The notes below the pieces were generated by a model. It made no database searches, was not told the DNA's origin, and saw only the letters and a list, made by a program, of their open reading frames with translations. A stretch of DNA of 64,000 nucleotides, taken from positions 1,736,001 through 1,800,000 of the forward strand of contig JACCLO010000006.1 in NCBI GenBank assembly GCA_029448655.1, written 5' to 3'. Position numbers and translations under genes: made by a program. This document shows positions 24,117 to 36,616 of this stretch, one piece after another (the stretch's first letter is position 1; the number at the start of each line of letters is the position of its first letter). This DNA comes from Wolfiporia cocos. Lineage: Eukaryota > Basidiomycota > Agaricomycetes > Polyporales > Phaeolaceae.

Positions 24117-26071
24117 TGCGTCAACCACAGAAAACGCAGCTATGGGGACACAACGTTGAAAACAGAGGCCAGTAGAGTATCTGCGCGCTCACTGGCACCC
24201 TCGTGCCCTTATAATCAAGCTCGTACGCCTTGAGCGCTGCCAATGGGTAATCCCGGGATTTCAAAGGCACCCTTAGGCGTCGTCCCCCGTCCCCGAGGGG
24301 CTGTCGCCGTCGCCTATTTGTTCTCGTCCCGGTCTCGTCGCCTAAGCTGCGACTTCAGCATCATGGGAGATCCATCGAACTGAAGTTTGAATCGTTGGCA
24401 GTCAGTGTGAAAATGCTCATTGAAATGCTCACTAGGCATCCTGTACAACAGTACTAATGACACTAGAGTACTACCTCTGCACTCGGACAACCGGTCGCCT
24501 ATCGGCATGTCGTCAGTGTCCCCTGTCCCCGCCCCCACTGCCACTGTCTCGTAGGTTCCCCCTTCTCACGGTTACGTGCATCACCTGTCGCCGTCGTGAC
24601 GCCACAGTAAGCCCCAAACCTCTTGTCAGTGCGAGACCCGATGTCATATGACGCTCGGCAGTCCGCTCCGTCCCTCGGTGTGCTCAATCAGCAAACGAGT
24701 TCCGTAGCTTTAGGAGATCGTGATGCGACAATGTTCGTCATCTTGCGGCATATTACTTGGAGAGTGTGAGATGGTAAGTTGGAGGAGAAAGTGACTAGGT
24801 GTCTGGATGTGGAAACGATGTGGTGCATGTGTGGCTGAGCGAGCAGAATCGAGTTCACAGCATCTGGTTAGATTACAGACAAGTAGGCGGATCCCGAGTT
24901 AGGTGCATCTGCCCAGATCGCATATCCGATAATCCGATTGAGGGCTCGCTCAGGAACGCGAACCCCACAGCATCGCCTCGCGGAGTCTTTCGATAGCGGC
25001 ATGTGGCGCGATGGCTTGATCATTCCTGAACAATGATGTCCACGTAGCTTGCTCAGGTAGGACAAGTCGTTGTAATGGACTGCATAGCGCAGGTCGTTGC
25101 ATGTATGAACGGCGCGGCACCTAAAGGACTGTGAATAGACCTCTCTGTGCTACGAGTCAGCTGGGTCGCTACCTGCCGCTGTCTGCCACACGCTCTGGGT
25201 AACCTATCTCTGGAGACCGGTGTGACCATTGTGGACGCAGTGTGCAAGACGATCTGTTATAGATCTACTCTTATCCGAGAATGATCTTTGTTGGAGGTAC
25301 GTGCCCGCTGATTGCTTTGAGAGATGACCAGTAGCGGTCGGTCACGTAGTTCAACGAATATTACCTTAGCAACCCGTCAATACAATTGAGTTCTAATATA
25401 CCGTCGACTCCAGTGGATGTGCAATGTTTGAAATTTAATCTTCACGAGGAACCTCCGACATCTGCCATAAGCTCAGCGCATGCGAGGAACTGCGAGGTTT
25501 CAGTCTAAATGCCTATTGTATCATTGTGCCATTATTACCTGATTGATGGTATAGAGCGCGTGTTTTCCAGATTGGCCATACATTGTCCAGCCCGCTCTTA
25601 TAAAGAGGAGTTGCACTGGCCCGAGTGGTACCTCAAGCCCTCCGTTCACATATCGCTCCCGCTCCCGTTCCAGAGTGCTGACGATCCGCTTTGTATCTGC
25701 CGAGTTGAACCCCGAAAGTTCTTATTATCGCGCTGTCTAACGTCTATGTAATAATGGTATCGGCATCCATGGATTCCAATAGTCTCAGCTGTAATCAAAA
25801 CGCATACGACACCGTACAAGGTGATACGTTTCGCTTTGAGCAGTGCAATGTCAAGTCTTGCGGCTGGAGAATCCAGAACGGCCATAGCTCCGGAATGTGT
25901 AATTTTCCTATACTCTCGACGATAGAATGGTGAGTGTCCATTGGCAGTATTTTACTAGCAGATCATTTTAGTAATCATACATGCAGTGTTTGCCGACTGT
26001 ACAATCCCCTTGGTTCCGAACTGGCCAAGTTGGATCCTGGTCAATGTCGCCAAAAATCACCATCTATCACT
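24117..26071. other. No gene recognised
   Basis: Only short overlapping frames without recognisable domains. The last 100 bases are the upstream region of the broken duplicate that starts at 26072. Confidence 0.45.
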
Positions 26072-26542
26072 ATGGTCGCTGTCGCTCTGCAGAACCCTGC
26101 TCCCACAGCATCATACCAGATTACGGCTATCCTTACCGGCGTTACGACCTCGAGGAACGTCAGTCATTTGGCCCGTATGAGGTCCCCAACTACTGGCACG
26201 AGTCGCGCTTTGTGGCAGGCGGCACTGCGAATTAAAACTTGCCGGTGAGTAATGTCTACATCTCCAGATAGTCAATTCCTGACGTGTTCACTAGTCACAG
26301 GCACTTCTGGAGCGTCTATTACTCGGAATTCCAGAATACGGCGTACAGGTTGGAGGGCTCTGGCCAAGGATCATCATCGACGTCTCGTGGGATTGCCCGT
26401 GGGTTGCTGTGTATCATATGGTCGTGAATGCAAGTGACTAACCTGATCTTCCAAAGAGGACGCTATAGATCGCGTTGCATTCGACTCTGCGGTGGTTATC
26501 GCCGTCGCAGTAGGCAAAGAACATCAAGCTGCACTGGCTTAG
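26072..26542 (+). pseudogene. Broken duplicate of the orphan gene at 20977
   Basis: This aligns base by base with 20977-21787, including the intron positions. The start (ATGGTCGCTGTCGC) matches the start of the intact gene. Damage seen: a one-base deletion just before the YPYRRYDLEE codons shifts the frame. About four codons are missing after DLEE. The middle of exon 1 (roughly 50 residues after HESR) is deleted. A TAA at 26233-26235 lies where the intact copy has a TTC codon before the splice donor. Exon 2 (ALLERLLLGIPEYGVQVGGL) and the start of exon 3 remain readable, then diverge. A working protein is not expected. It could still be transcribed. It lies 5 kb from the intact copy in the same orientation. 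Confidence 0.8.
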
Positions 26543-26610
26543 TCTTAGATAGATGCTATTGTTAATTAGGCATGGAGGTGTTTAGTACCTAGTACACAAC
26601 TGACGCACTG

Positions 26611-26678
26611 GAGGGGGGACACCCTGAAGGAGGTCCAGAATTGCCAATCCTGCCCTTCCTTCAGGGTGTCCCTCCTCA
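26611..26678. repeat. Short hairpin (near-perfect inverted repeat)
   Basis: Arms of about 23 bases, gaggggggacaccctgaagg on the left and its complement in ccttcagggtgtccctcctc on the right, are separated by about 20 bases. It lies 70 bases past the broken duplicate. It could be the end structure of a small foldback element or a transcript 3' hairpin. Confidence 0.55.
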
Positions 26679-27001
26679 CGGTCGATGTTGGGTCTCCATG
26701 CAATGTAGCACCTATTACGGCTTATGGCGGCTCCAGCTCCGATGCAAAACAGTAGTGGATGTTCTATTCATGCCCAATGCAGTGCGCATATACGACAAGG
26801 ATGCTGTATTATATCAAATGGCCCAATACGCAAAACTGTGCTCTATATCCCGGAATACTCAGTTATAGTAGTACGATCCCTCCACTGACCTCGGCGCATT
26901 GAACCTGTCCCTCTGTTCCGCACCGTCGGCGCATCCGCATGCAAAGACATCCTCCGTAGGAACTGTGGTTCCATCCACCTTGGCCCCGTTCATCTCCAAG
27001 T

Positions 27002-28899
27002 TCACTGGGTGTCATCCATTTGCCAGGCTTCTCGCGGCAGGGGCAACGTGACCGTGAACAGCGCAAGCGAAAGCACGATGTAGATGAGGTATACCGCGTT
27101 ACCGCCCATCCAATTGCGCTCGAGGGAAAGAGCAAAAAACGACGTTGCGGATGCGGGCCCGATCGCACGCATCATCGCAGCGAGCAACTGCCCGATCCCG
27201 TTGATTGTGCCGAGCGAGCGCTTGTTAGGGGCGGAAGAGGTGACAAAAATCAAGGCGCAGCCTGCGGGCCATCACTGTCTCAGCGCTATGCCTCTTCTAC
27301 TCGTATTGCACGAGTAGACAAGGGAAGGGACATACCGAACGACATGTCCATTACGATCGACACCATAAGTTGCAGGCCCACACATGCCCAGACGACGTTG
27401 GTGACGCCCCCCTGCATTCGCGCTAGCGCACCGAGCACGGGGAATAGAGCGAACAGGACAACGAACGAGCCCATGCCGGTCATATACACGCGCTTCGGGC
27501 CGAACCGCCTCACGAGTGGGGCGAAGAACAGAGCCTGGAGAACACCGTTGAGCAGGCCAAAGGTGCCGAGGACAGCGCCGATCGTCGCGGGCGGCTGGGA
27601 TAGGCCGCCGAGAGCGAGCGGCGTAGAGAGAAAGAGCGGTTGAAGAGCACGGTAGGCGATGTCAAGAAGCGCAAGGGCGACGTACGCAGCGATTGAGAGC
27701 CGGGCGGGGCGGTGGGCGAGGAGCGCGCGGAGAGTGATAGGGTGCTCCTCGATGATCTCATCGTGAGATTCTGTCGTGGGCGTTCCAGGGACATGCTTGC
27801 GGTACTTTGTCTTGACTGTCTGTTGGGGCACTCAGCGTAAGGCTCGTGCCACTCCGCGCGGCACTAGTACGCACCTCTTTGAGGAGGGCGGCAGCAACAA
27901 CAAATGTGAGCGCGGAGAATGCGGCTGAAACTGCGCACGGCAAGAAGTATGGGTAATGTGTCCAGAAGTGGCTCGTGAACGTGTGCGGCCATCTGTCGTG
28001 TGGCTTCGACAGCTGGCCGCCAATCAATGGGCTGTTCAATGTGAGGGTCAGGTGCGTTCGTCGTATGGATATGGAGCATGAGGTCGGTGGACGTACCCAA
28101 CCGTGGCTCCGGCAGACCAGACAACTGGTATCAAAGAGAAGCCTTGCGCCATATTGGTGGAGTCAGTCAATTCTGACGGAGCGTCCAGACCAGCTCAATA
28201 ACAGCAGTACACTAGACTGAAGTGGTATCGCGTACCACCCATCATGCTTTTCTGGACGCCAATGTTACCGTTCAAAGCACCGACAAGGCACCGACTTTGG
28301 GCCCGGTTTAGTGTGTATAGAGCGATAACGACGGAATGAAGGATCGTACCTGACAACTAGCTGCCAAAACTGCCTCGAGAGGCCGAAAAAAATCATGGAT
28401 ATGAAGAGACCCGCAGTTCCAATCAGAAGGACGGGCTTGCGGCCGATGTAGTCGGAGACGCGAGACCATTGCAACACGAAGATGGCTTCGGTGCAGAAGA
28501 AGAGAGACTCCTGCCACATATGCGATCAGAATGGACCGCAAGACGAACGCCCAAGATCATACGATCATGCCAGCATAGTATCCAACTTTCTTCTCGTCTC
28601 CGCCAGTAATGTCGAGCTCACTGACAAGCTGTACAAAGGATTCGAGCATCAGCCAAAATCAAGAATCCAGCTGGTATCCGGCAACTCACCTGGTTGATGA
28701 ACGGGTAGATGCACTGCGAGGTGATGGGCTCGGCCAACTGCAGCAGTAATAAAATACCGATCTGCAATTTCGGAAGCGGCGTGATAGGTTTTGGCCCGGC
28801 CTTCAAGCTCCCCCGGTGGCCGTTTTCAATAGTAGGGCCATCAGATAGCAAGGCGGTCTCCTCAGTGGGGCCATTATCCTCCCGTATTACCGGAGACAT
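27002..28899 (-). CDS. MFS transporter, zinc-induced-facilitator-like (copy 1)
   Basis: Start ATG 28899 (MSPVIREDNGPTEETALLSD), stop at 27002, many exons. After a hydrophilic N-terminus come KLQIGILLLLQLAEPITSQC and IYPFINQ (TM1). The MFS motif-A region (WSRVSDYIGRKPVLLIGTAG) lies between TM2 and TM3, followed by LSRQFWQLV and NGNIG. A central loop (KTKYRKHVPGTPTTESHDEI) splits two six-helix halves. The second half includes LLDIAYRALQPLFLSTPLAL, FGLLNGVLQALFFAPLVRRF and TSSAPNKRSLGTINGIGQLL. This is the layout of Tcr/Zifl-type major facilitators, proton antiporters at the plasma membrane or vacuole. The substrate is unknown. It is closely related to the gene at 34763-36616, and the two flank a reductase; export of that enzyme's product is an attractive inference. 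Confidence 0.88.
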
Positions 28900-29619
28900 T
28901 GGCACGAGTGAGGAGCAAGCGGGGAGCGGTCGCCCGCACGGGACGGGATCGAAGTTCAATATATAGCGTTCGGCAGATTTGACTCAGCGCTCGCGGGACC
29001 GCGTTTGCCGTTCGACTTACGCGATCGAGACGCGTCGTGTCACATTAGGCGTGCCGCGCTGTCACAACTCGGGATCACGTCACGTTCCCTGCCATCGTCT
29101 TCCCGGCGAACATCGTCCTGCAGCTCTCTCAGTCGTACCACCTACATTGCAGTCTGTAATGAAGCTCACTCGGACTACCGTTTGGATCACTCCGGCTGTT
29201 GTTTGCCGTCTTCTGGCCTAGAAGAGGGGCTGATTACCCGGATCAACGCTCCGGCTTTCAAAGCTGAAGCCAGCTATTCATTTACTGTGCATGTCCTGAC
29301 CTTGCTTCTTGGACATCGTGGAAAGGACACTACACTATGGTGCTAGCGATAGCAGCTGACTCAATACATGGGGCTCTACACTGCACAGAGGTGGCCTGTG
29401 TTCGTGTCGAGGGAACTAGAGTGGCGCTGGCGCCCGCGCGGTCCGAGCGACGGTTTGCCATTCTGGCTTGTTCCTGACTCCTAAAGTCGTCCAACTAATC
29501 GCACATGGAGATCATGCCAAGCATGTGCTATCTCTACACCCTGGTGTGGGAAGATCGGCGTGTTATCGTCGACGTGCATCATACATATATCTGCACGAAG
29601 ACCAACAACAACATCAGCC
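28900..29619. promoter_or_regulatory. Shared divergent promoter region between transporter 1 and the reductase
   Basis: 720 bases between two divergent start codons. A TATA-like box (CTATATATTG read on the minus strand, 28958-28966) lies about 60 bases upstream of the transporter ATG at 28899. A TATA-like catatatat lies about 35 bases before the reductase ATG at 29620. Shared control is inferred from spacing. Confidence 0.4.
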
Positions 29620-32600
29620 ATGAACATGAACGAACGGCGCAGTCTACCTCTACCTCCGCAAATCCATGGCCACTCGAGCACGACCTTTCGAGCACCCCCC
29701 CTGGATGGCTCTCTGACGTTCCCCGAAATCTGTGAATGGCACGCGCGCCATTCGCCCGATCACCGCCTCTGCGTCTACGCCGACGACAAAGACAACATTG
29801 TGAGCATTCGATGGCGCGACGCTGCGCGCGCGATGCGCGTCTGTGCGCGCATCGTTCGCGAGCGAATAGGATCGACACTAGCCAGGCACGACACGCCCGT
29901 GGTCGCGGTACTCGCGCAATCTGGCACGATTCCTTTCCACTTGAATATGTGTCAATGAGAAACTGATGATATGCGTCACGTAGATGCGATTCCCTATGCT
30001 ACGACTGTTCTGGGCATCATGCGCGCGAGCTACGCCGCATTCCCCATCTCCGTGCGCAACTCGCCTGCAGCAGTAGCGCACCTGCTGTACCAGGCGGGCG
30101 TACGACACGTACTTGTGGGGCAGGAACAGAGCTCGTGGGATCTAGCGCGTGACGCCTTGGATATCTTGCGCATACAGCACCCATCTGCGGGCGTACCAAC
30201 GTTGTCCACGCTACCCGTCTTTGAAGAGCTGTACATCCAGCCGTCCGACAACCCGTCTGCAACCGACACATCCATTGATTTCGAATACAACGGCCCGGAT
30301 TCGCCTGTTCTGATCCTGCATTCGTCTGGTATGTCAAGTAGAGCATGAGATTATGCCAAGCTAAAAGGGATGCATTCCAGGTTCCACTGCATTCCCTAAG
30401 CCTATTTTCTTCACTCAGTATCGCCTCCTGCAGTACCTCGCAATACCCTGGTTTGGCGAGCGTGATCTGACAGATACGGTCTATTCTGTGCATGGCTCGC
30501 CTATGTACCACGCGATGGGTATTTTCAATCTAATTCTGATGGTGCGTGATTCTGTGCTAGTCCACCTGTATGAAAGCAGACCGCATGTACCCGCGCGCAA
30601 AGAATCTGACGATGCGCTCCTGGATGTTGTCTGTGCGCTTGTTCACGCAGTAGTCTTGTGCGCACGCGCGCGGTGTTGCAGGTCCTGCTCGCCTATTTCT
30701 TCTCTATAGGATCCCAGATGTCGATGGCTAAGCGATGCATGCATATAGATCCCGTGCGGTGTGGTATCTAGCTACCTCCCCCCGCAGTCGCCGCCGCCAA
30801 CTCCAACGCCTGAGATGGTGATACGCGCGGCGAAAACAACGGATTGCAACATCGTCATCGCGACGCCGGCGTTCATCGAGGTGCGTGCGTGCGTGTTCTT
30901 CCGTCAGCTGCCATTCACATGAACAATATGAATTGTGTCGGCAGAGCTGGTCACAGGATCTGGAGACCGTGCGGTGGCTCGCGAGACGGGACTTGGTGGT
31001 AGGTGCTCTGGCGTCATGAGTGCGTTGGGCGAATGAAACATGGTGTCAGGCTGTGGGCGGTGGCCCTCTTGACAAGGAGAGGGGAGACTACCTTGCTTCT
31101 CAGGGTGTACCACTCTGGAATGCATATGGCAGGTACGCAAGTAACACAGGTCTGCATCGTGTACTGAATGTGCACTGTTGACAGCACAGAAGCCGGGACG
31201 CTTAGCGTCTTCTTCCCCAGTAAGCCTAAGAGTACTCAGACCATTGGAGCGCCTTGTATACTGAGTCGATGGTGGCTGCCCCAGGAAAGCCACTTGCCGA
31301 ATGGGAGTACTACAACTTCTCGCGACTCATGTCGACCAAGCTGGTGCCGTATGATGAGGGGACGTTTGAGTTGATCATGGTGGTGGGGTCGAATTGGTCA
31401 TACTCTGTTAGCTTTCAACCAATGGTCGTGGCAGGCGAACGAGAGATACCAGCCGTGTATAACGAATACCACAGTGGACGGGGTTGGCGCGTACGCGACG
31501 TCGGACCTGCTTGCACCACATCCGACCATACCAGGTTACTGGAGAACCGTTGGAAGGGCGGATGACCAGATCATGCATAGCACTGGAGAGAAGGTACGCT
31601 CTACTCATACATCCCCTCTGCCACAATCCTACCGGCTGTGCTCATCGTGTTGCAGACGAACCCTGGTCCTCTAGGTCCGTATGAACGTTGGATCGATTAC
31701 GATAGTGCTAATTTCTCCAACAGAAAGCATCTTACGGCAGGATCCGCACGTCTCGGCATGTGTGATGTTCGGCCGAGGGCGGTTCCAGGCAGGGATCCTT
31801 GTAGATCCTAAGCCGGAGCACAGATTCTGTCCAAGCGATGAGCAAAAACTTGCTGCATTCAGAGATATGATCTGGTGCGTGCAAGCATGCATGCTCGCAA
31901 TGGTGTTCTCATCTTGACTTCTAAGGCCTACCATTGAGAGAATGAACGAGTATGCACCACAGCATTCTAGGCTCTTTAAGGAGGTAATTTGAATTCATCT
32001 GATCGAGGGATTGACGCCATAGCAGATATCAGATGATTGTGGTGTCTGACCCATCGAAGCCATTCCAATACACGGCGAAGGGCACGGTACGCCGCGGTGC
32101 GATGATCAAAGAATACGAGCAGGAAATTGCTGCGACGTATGAAAAGGCAGAACAGAGTGAACAATCTGACATACCGCTACCATTGCGGTGGGACGGGAAT
32201 ACGGCGGTTGAGTTCGTCCGAACCGTCGTTCGCAAGGTAATAGCGCATGCGATAAATGACGACGACGACTTGTTTCAGCACGGCTGTGATAGGTTTGTCC
32301 TGTTTTCATGCGAGATATACTGGCCATTGAGGTTTTTCGTGTCATTCAGTCTGCAAGCGACCTGGATCCGCAGGACCATCCTACGAGCATTGCGCCAGTC
32401 GGCGCAGATCGACACGCGAACGATTGTGGACAGCCTCGTCTACAGCAATCCCTCGATTGCCCGCCTCGCGTCATTTATTATTAAAATTCTGGGAGGAGCA
32501 TCAGCTGACGAATCGACTACCGAGCAAAGACTTGATGTGATGACCAAAATGGTAGCTAAGTATATCGAGGGCTTTCCGCCGCGTCAAGGCAGGGATGCCG

Positions 32601-34004
32601 CGATTATGCCCACTGGGGACGTCGTTCTGCTCACCGGCTCTACTGGAAGCCTAGGCTGTCACATCCTTGCTCGACTCGTGTCCTGTCCGGACGTTAAACG
32701 CGTATATGCACTCAACAGGTCATCGAGGGAGGGAATATCACTCAAAGAAAGGCAGAAGGCGGCATTGGTTGAGCGCGGTCTCAATGCAAACATTGCAGAT
32801 TCGGACAAACTCGTGCTTCTCGAAGGAAATACAACGTCTCTTGCTTTTGGAGTGCAGGACGAGACTTATCAGCTGGTCTGTGCACACTTTGATGCATTCA
32901 TCGCCAATACTCATGTGAGTTTATATAGATGCATGATACGGTCACGCATATTATTCAGAATGGTGAGACACTAGTTCGTGACACGCTGCGCTGTTCTGAC
33001 TGAGACCCTTGACCAGCGTGGCAAGTTGATTTCAATATCTCCTTACCGTCGTTCGAAGATAACGTCAAAGGCCTGCGTCACCTGGTTGACTTCGCCCTCA
33101 AGTCACCATTGAAAGATCCCCCGCGGTTCATTTTTGTCAGCTCTGCGGCCGTTTTCCAAAGTTAGTGATTGCCTTCGTCCAGACAATAAGAACGGCTCGG
33201 GCGATGCTCATGTTCGCGTAGATGCTCGGCCAGACGAACCTTTGTTTGAGACACCGAGCAAAGCGGACTACGCCGTCGGGACTGGATATGCAGAATCAAA
33301 ATGGGTCTCTGAGCAGATATTGTATGAGGCGGCCGCACGTACACTGTTAAATCCCATGGTCGTACGCGTAGACCAAGTCACAGGCGGACTCGATGGCTCG
33401 TGGAATGCGCATGAATGGTTTCCTGCAATGGTTCAAAGCGCCCTACATCTGGGCTGTTTCCCAGACGATCATAGAGTAAGTTGTGAATGATGTTTGTCAC
33501 GACTTGTGATGTAACGCTGAGCTATTGACATAGGTTGTGCCATGGATTCCGCTTGACATTGCCGCGGCTGCACTTGTTGACTTCCGCAAAGCTTCGAATC
33601 CTACACATACTGTCCATTTGGCTCATCCACGCCCTGTATCCTGGCATCTACTCGCGGGAGCTGTAGCCGCCGAGTTTTCAGTCCCACTAGTCCCCTACGC
33701 CGAGTGGCTTTCCAGACTGGAGAAGGCATCTCCACGGTCAAACCATTCCCATAGTCCAGGCACGTCTCATCGAAACTCTGGTAAAGAACTACGCGCTCTT
33801 CGATTGTTGCGCATGTTCAGACAAATTGGAGAAAAGAATAAAGCAGCATCTGCCAAATCCGCGCTGGGAATGGCGGATCTCGAAGTGGCACGAGCCGTTG
33901 AAGCATCCCCCACTCTTGCAGATCCTGCTATTCTTCAGCTGGGTCCCAGACATATGCAACAGTGGATTGCATACTGGCGAAAGGCCAGGTTGATTCTAGA
34001 TTGA
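29620..34004 (+). CDS. Adenylate-forming reductase (NRPS-like, domains A-T-R)
   Basis: Start ATG 29620 (MNMNERRSLPLPPQIHG), stop 34002-34004, more than ten exons. The adenylation domain shows LILHSSGSTAFPKP (A3-like), NAYGSTEAGTLSVF (A5) and YWRTVGRADDQIM with STGEK (A7-A8). The thiolation domain has FQHGCDSL, with the pantetheine serine codon split by an intron near 32290-32348. The reductase domain opens with VVLLTGSTGSLGCHILARLV (Rossmann), continues with QVDFNISLPSFEDNVKGLRH and FIFVSSAAVF, and has the GYAESKW catalytic Y-K. It ends at RKARLILD. Such enzymes activate a carboxylic acid as acyl-AMP, load it on the carrier and release it as aldehyde or alcohol with NADPH. The Lys2 L-aminoadipate reductases are the primary-metabolism relatives. 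The substrate is unknown. The join around 32910-33015 was not resolved cleanly, and the first intron seems to be GC-AG. Confidence 0.88.
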
Positions 34005-34762
34005 GCGCTGGATGGACTTACACATATGACAATGGTAACGCCACGTCTTTTTGGCTCGTAGAGCTACTCCCGGTTTCGCTACCCAGATACGTATATGATT
34101 GACGGATCTTCAAGTGGTTCTGATTGGGATAATTGATCCTTAACTGCACTATACGTCCAGATTCTCGCTGCAGCGACATCAGCGTGGCCTTTCGTTAGAA
34201 TGTAGGTACTGACCGCGCAGAGTGGTAAGAGCAACACGCAACGCTGCTATCACAGTGCCATCACTGTTTGCTTTATAATTATGTTACTCCGCTGTGTCCG
34301 CTGTGCACCCGCGCAGCCTCGCATTTACGATGTAATATAAACTCAAAGTGATATGGTATGCCGTTGGTAACTAGCCTCCCGATTCTACTTTGCTTTCTAA
34401 TGCATTACAATGCGTTACCTTTTCAACCTCAGGTTGCATTCGACTAACGACTAACTCAAGCGCAGGTCGGCAATTGATACAACCAATCGCAATGAAACTC
34501 GCAGTTCGCTGAATACTACTTACATTGATATACAGACTCTCTAGGTGATTCAAACTATGATACAGATTTTGATGGGTATGTTAGAAGGTAGAATGGAAAG
34601 ATGAGCACCAGAACGTGTTCACATTCCGTGTCTCGGTCCTATTTCGAAGCATTGCAGTGTTGGAAGTACTCACTTTGGAAGATGATGAGTCTGATGATCC
34701 TTCCCGCCGCCCCTGCAAAAGCACAGCGCACTGACATGTCTTAGGCTACATGTGCTGGTACG
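34005..34762. other. No gene recognised
   Basis: Spacer between the converging ends of the reductase and the second transporter. AT-rich, no coding signal. Confidence 0.5.
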
Positions 34763-36616
34763 TCAGTTGCCTCGCACATCCTCTTTGGTCCACGCTTCCC
34801 GAGGTAAGGGAACAGATACTGAGATCAGCGCGCACGCAACTACGACCAGTATTGCGTAGACTGCATATCCTCCGAGCCAGTTCTCTTCCAAGGACAGCGC
34901 GAACAACGATGTCGCCGATGCAGGTCCGAACGCGCGTACGATAGCCGCCACAAGCTGCGCAATGCCATTAGTCGCACCAAGAGATCTCTTGTTTGGCGCA
35001 GAAGACGTGATGAAGATGAACACACATCCTGGTAGATCGAGCGAGTCACATCAACCTGATATTGGCCGAGACACCATTCGACTCACCATACGACATGTCC
35101 ATGATTACCGAGATGCCCAGCTGTAGGAATACGATGGCCCACACGAGCGGGGTTATCATCCCAGCGCTACGCGCGAAGGCGTTGATAACAGGGAACAACA
35201 CGTAAAGCGGGATGAATACCGCCATGCCCGTCATGAACACGGCCTTGGGGCCGAAGCGCCGCACCACGCGTGCGAAGAACATGGCCTGGAAGACACCGTT
35301 CATCAGCCCGAATGCGCCAAGTACGGCACCGATCCTTGCGGGACTCAGCCCGAGGCCCCCCAGCGCAATCGGCGTGGAGTAGAACAGCGGCTGAATGGCG
35401 CGGTAGGCAATGTCGAGCAGCGCGAGGCAGCCATAGTTTGCGACGGAGAGCAGGACTGGCCAGACCATCAGTGAGCGGAGGGTGGCGGGGTTCTCGAGTG
35501 GCTCCTCTTGCAGTCGGGCGCCATCGTCGACCTCGACTACTATTCTGACGGATTTTTTCTTTGGCTTCTTCTTAACGGTCTGACAAGGAATTATGACTCT
35601 TAAATGACTATATGTACGAAGCCACAGTCACGTACCTCCTTGAGGAAGATGGCGGCAATAATGAATGTAAAGGCAGAGAACGATGCGGAGACCGCGCACG
35701 GTAGGAAGTATGGAAATCGCATCCAGAATCGACTCGTGAAGACTTGCGGCCACCTATCATGTGGCTTCGCCAGCTGGCCTCCGATGAACGGTCTACAGCC
35801 AGGACCTTCAGTAAATGACAGAGCCACAGCTTCGACAAACACATACCCTACAGTGGCACCTGCTGACCACACTACTGGCATCAAGGCAAAGCCTTGCGCC
35901 ATGTTGGTCGAGTCGGTGAGTTCTAACGTACGGGATCAGCACACCACATTGAGGGGCTTGATCATGTTGCTTCATTGAAGTATGCATACCTCCCATCATG
36001 CTTTTGATGACTCCAATGTTGCCATTTAATGCTCCTACAATGCAGCGGCTGTGACATACCAGAGTGAATTCATATGTTCCAATCCGAATATTGCAAAACT
36101 TGCCTGACAACTAGCTGCCAGAACGTCCTAGAGAGGCCGAAGAAGACCATCGATATACACAAGCCAACCATTCCGGTTAGCAGTACAGGCTTGCGGCCGA
36201 TATAGTCGGAGACGCGGGACCATTGAAGGACGAACATTGCCTCGGTCATGAAGAATAGGGACTCCTGAACGTCCGGCTGTAAGAGCAGCTGAGGTCGAAC
36301 AAGTTACAGATGCTGCTCACAATTAGTCCGGCATAATAGCCGACCTTCCTCTCGTCCCCGCCTGTGATATCCAACTCGCTGACGAGCTAATCATGTATGA
36401 TGAAGATCAGTATGATGGATGCACTGGCCGGTGACTAACCTGGTTGATGAACGGATAGATGCATTGCGACGTGATCGGCTCAGCCAGCTGCAGGAGAAGG
36501 AGGATATAAATCTGTAAATAGGGAAGAGGCGTGATCCGCTTGGGCTCGCCCTTCGCCCCCGACAACAGGGCGGTCTCCTCGTCGGGACTCTCGCTCCTCT
36601 CCCTCGCAGGCGACAT
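34763..36616 (-). CDS. MFS transporter, zinc-induced-facilitator-like (copy 2)
   Basis: Start ATG 36616 (MSPARERSESPDEETALLSG), stop at 34763. The same exon and domain order as the gene at 27002-28899: YLQIYILLLLQLAEPITSQC at TM1, WSRVSDYIGRKPVLLTGMVG as motif A, MAQGFALMPVVWSAGATVGY, PFIGGQLAKPHDRWPQVF, then a basic central loop (KKKPKKKSVRIVVEVDD). The second half includes LLDIAYRAIQPLFYSTPIAL and TSSAPNKRSLGATNGIAQLV. It ends PLPREAWTKEDVRGN. About 12 membrane segments; no break seen. The two carriers are clearly paralogues, diverged mostly in the termini and central loop. This copy lies tail to tail with the reductase, the other head to head with it. The substrate is unknown; drug or metabolite/H+ antiport is typical for the family. 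Confidence 0.88.
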
